Assembly: GCA_030040475.1 (NCBI GenBank)
Contig: JASHTQ010000121.1
Location: forward strand, 1-8,783
Reading direction: 5' to 3'
From: Streptosporangiaceae bacterium
GTDB lineage: Bacteria; Actinomycetota; Actinomycetes; Streptosporangiales; Streptosporangiaceae
DNA: 8,783 nt
The number at the start of each line of letters is the position of its first letter. Position 1 is the stretch's first letter. Of the stretch, positions 7,103 to 8,783 are shown one piece after another. The notes under the pieces were generated by a model. That model worked only from the letters and a program-made list of their open reading frames with translations. It had not been told where the DNA came from and did no database searches. The position numbers and the translations under genes were made by a program.

Positions 7103-8496
7103 TGCCCACGGCGTTCACCGGCCAGCTGCTGCGTCCCGGCACCGACGGCTTCGACGAGGCCGCCCGCAGCCGGATCTTCAACGCGCGCCGGCCGGACCGC
7201 CGGCCAACCGCCATCCTGCGGGCCGCCGGTGAAGCCGACGTGGTGGCCGGCGTCCGCCTCGCCAGGGCGGAAGGCCTCAAGGTCGCCGTCCGCGCCGGCG
7301 GGCACAGCTGGGCCGGCTGGTCGCTGCGCGACGACACCCTGCTGATCGACCTGGCCGCCTTCACGGCGATGAGCTACCACGACGAGACGGATACCGTCAC
7401 CGTCGGCCCCGCGGTGCGCGGCGGAGAAGACCTCGACCCGTTCCTGGCCGCCAGGGACCGGTTCTTCGCCGCCGGGCACTGCCCCACCGTGGGGATCGGC
7501 GGTTTCCTGCTGCAGGGCGGCATGGGCTGGAACTGCCGGGGCTGGGGCTGGGCGGCGGAGCAGATCGACTCGATGCGGGTGGTGACGGCCGACGGCGACG
7601 TCGTCGTAGCCAGCGCTACGGACAACCAGGATCTGTTCTGGGCCGCCCGCGGCTCAGGTCCCGGCTTCTTCGGCGTGGTCACCGAGTTCCGCCTGCGCAC
7701 CAGGCCACGGTTCCGCGAGCTGACGCAGACCACCTACGTGTACCCTGCCGAGGTCGCCGAGGAGGTTCTCGCATGGCTGCACCGCGCGCGGCACGACGTG
7801 CCGCGGTCGGTCGAGCTTGTGGCGGTCGGGATCACCCCGCCGCTGCCGCCGGAAATCGGCTACCAGGGACCGGCGCTAGTCGTCGACGGCGTCAGCTTCG
7901 ACGGCGGGCCGCGGTCGCTGCGGGCGCTGGAGGGCTGCCCGGCCGCGGGCAAGGCCCTGGTGGCCAAGATCGCGCAGCCGACCGACATCGCGGACCTGCG
8001 CGCCGAGCAGATCCGCGCCAACCCCGAAGGCCACCGCTACGTCGTCGACAACGCCTACCTCGCCGGCGACGCCGCCGCGCTCATCCCGGCCCTGGTCCCC
8101 GCGTTCACCGACCTGCCGACACCCAAGGCGTTCTCGCTGTGGTTCGACCTCGCCGATGCGCCGGCGCCGCACGAGCCGGCCCGCCAGCTCCCGGACATGG
8201 CGCTGTCCTTGCAGACCGACCTCTACTTCGCCACCTACGTCGTCTGCGAAGACCAGGCACAGGACGCCGCCTGCCGGGAGTTCGTCGACGCCACCATGGC
8301 CCGCCTCGAGCCGTTCTCCCCCGGCTGCTACCTGGGCGACAGCGACTTCACCGTCAGGCCGGACAGGTTCGCCAGCGACGAGGCCTGGGACAGGTACCAG
8401 GCCATCAGGTCCGACCGCGACCCGGAGCGCCGATTCGCCGGCTACCTGACCGCGGACGAGGCGACGCTTAACACCCGCCGACCAGCGCACACCTAG
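7102..8496 (+). CDS. FAD-linked oxidoreductase, berberine-bridge-enzyme type
   Basis: A 464-residue flavoprotein of the BBE-like/VAO group, which oxidises alcohols, sugars or phenolic and ring substrates, commonly passing electrons to O2. The FAD-binding domain occupies about 30-205. RAGGHSW (64-70) holds His68, the usual 8-alpha-histidyl attachment site. GHCPTVGIGGFLLQGGMGW (125-143) holds Cys127, aligned with the 6-S-cysteinyl attachment Cys of bicovalent family members. DLFWAARGSGPGFFGVVTEF (177-196) is the conserved end of the domain. The substrate domain follows, with a C-terminal BBE-like element ending AWDRYQAIRSDRDPERRF (428-445), which replaces the common NY..W...Y motif in looser form. 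No Tat or Sec signal is visible, so it is probably cytoplasmic. The ATG at 7102 overlaps the SnoaL-like stop (TGATG). The open frame extends upstream but only as a shadow. Substrate unknown. Confidence 0.87.
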   Translation: MPTAFTGQLLRPGTDGFDEAARSRIFNARRPDRRPTAILRAAGEADVVAGVRLARAEGLKVAVRAGGHSWAGWSLRDDTLLIDLAAFTAMSYHDETDTVTVGPAVRGGEDLDPFLAARDRFFAAGHCPTVGIGGFLLQGGMGWNCRGWGWAAEQIDSMRVVTADGDVVVASATDNQDLFWAARGSGPGFFGVVTEFRLRTRPRFRELTQTTYVYPAEVAEEVLAWLHRARHDVPRSVELVAVGITPPLPPEIGYQGPALVVDGVSFDGGPRSLRALEGCPAAGKALVAKIAQPTDIADLRAEQIRANPEGHRYVVDNAYLAGDAAALIPALVPAFTDLPTPKAFSLWFDLADAPAPHEPARQLPDMALSLQTDLYFATYVVCEDQAQDAACREFVDATMARLEPFSPGCYLGDSDFTVRPDRFASDEAWDRYQAIRSDRDPERRFAGYLTADEATLNTRRPAHT

Positions 8497-8506
8497 CACC
8501 CGGAGC

Positions 8507-8510
8507 GGAG
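8507..8510 (+). promoter_or_regulatory. Ribosome binding site of the HisD-like gene
   Basis: GGAG lies 6 bases before the ATG at 8517, within the 20-base gap after the FAD oxidoreductase stop. A second GGAG sits 5 bases further upstream. No hairpin separates the genes, so the operon most likely continues. Confidence 0.6.
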
Positions 8511-8516
8511 CAGAAC

Positions 8517-8783
8517 ATGAGCAAGACCTACCTGAAGGAAGCGGTCCCGGCCGCGCAGGTGGCCGCCGACCTGGCCGACGTCAGGGCCACGGTCACCGCC
8601 GTCATCGCCGACATCCGCGCCCGCGGCGACGAGGCGGTCCGCGCCTACTCGGCGGAGTTCGACAACTGGTCGCCCGAGGATTTCCGGCTCTCCGCCGGGC
8701 AGATCGAGGACATCATCGCGACCCTGCCCGCGCAGGTCATCAAGGACATCGAGTTCGCCCAGGCGCAGGTCCGCGGGTTCGCC
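8517..8783 (+). CDS. Histidinol dehydrogenase-family protein (5' part, cut by right edge)
   Basis: The first 89 residues of a protein of the HisD superfamily, normally about 420-440 residues; the frame is open to the window end. The visible part matches the family N-terminus: VTAVIADIRARGDEAVRAYSAEFD (26-49), the helix and turn before the NAD-binding core, then SPEDFRLSAGQIEDII (52-67) and DIEFAQAQVRGFA (77-89). Family members oxidise alcohols to carboxylates in two NAD-dependent steps using Zn. The start MSKTYLKEAV and the FDNWSPEDFRLS wording resemble catabolic members such as sulfopropanediol 3-dehydrogenase (HpsN) more than biosynthetic HisD, as far as I can recall them. No his genes are nearby. 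Catalytic and Zn residues lie beyond the edge, so function is unproven; automated annotation would probably say hisD. Start fixed by GGAG 6 bases upstream. Confidence 0.8.
   Translation, partial: MSKTYLKEAVPAAQVAADLADVRATVTAVIADIRARGDEAVRAYSAEFDNWSPEDFRLSAGQIEDIIATLPAQVIKDIEFAQAQVRGFA

Noticed and set aside
7190..7205. Perfect inverted repeat with 6-base arms (GGCCGG / CCGGCC) and 4-base loop
   Set aside because: It lies inside the FAD oxidoreductase coding region, has no T-run, and such GC palindromes are expected by chance in this composition; not a terminator or operator.
1..8783. Search for tRNA, rRNA, CRISPR arrays, insertion sequences, attachment sites and transcription terminators
   Set aside because: Coding sequence fills almost the whole window, the longest gap is 20 bases, and I saw no repeat array, transposase, RNA gene or hairpin with T-run.

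Overview
The window is a densely packed block of nine plus-strand genes from a high-GC actinomycete-like bacterium. The support for this is a strong G/C bias at third codon positions, a lipoprotein signal followed by a Ser/Thr-rich linker, a GTG start, and many genes joined by ATGA, GTGA or TGATG junctions. The genus cannot be fixed from this sequence. No gap between genes exceeds about 20 bases, and I see no internal promoter or terminator. The whole window therefore looks like the middle of one long operon whose two ends lie outside.

Layout: (1) 1-513, the C-terminal catalytic half of an extradiol ring-cleavage dioxygenase of the VOC superfamily, cut by the left edge. (2) 524-5277, a complete CUT2 (ribose/galactose-type) ABC importer: lipoprotein binding protein, fused double ATPase, and two BPD_transp_2 permeases. 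(3) 5274-8496, four enzyme or enzyme-like genes: a small single-domain VOC protein, a cyclase/kynurenine-formamidase-family hydrolase, a SnoaL-like small protein, and a berberine-bridge-type FAD oxidoreductase with both covalent flavin attachment residues. (4) 8517 to the right edge, the first 89 residues of a histidinol-dehydrogenase-family protein, probably a catabolic alcohol dehydrogenase rather than the histidine biosynthetic enzyme.

Taken together this reads as an uptake-and-degradation operon. A small polar molecule, such as a sugar, polyol or glycosylated/oxygenated ring compound, is captured and imported. It is then oxidised by the FAD and HisD-like dehydrogenases, ring-cleaved by the extradiol enzyme, and processed by the VOC, cyclase and SnoaL proteins. 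The substrate is not identifiable from sequence alone. The combination of a sugar-type importer with ring-cleavage and cyclase enzymes is the most notable feature. Two sequence-level oddities stand out: the fused ATPase concentrates all its motif departures in one of its two composite ATP sites, and the cyclase-family protein has Arg where the first metal-binding His of the HxGTHxD motif is expected.
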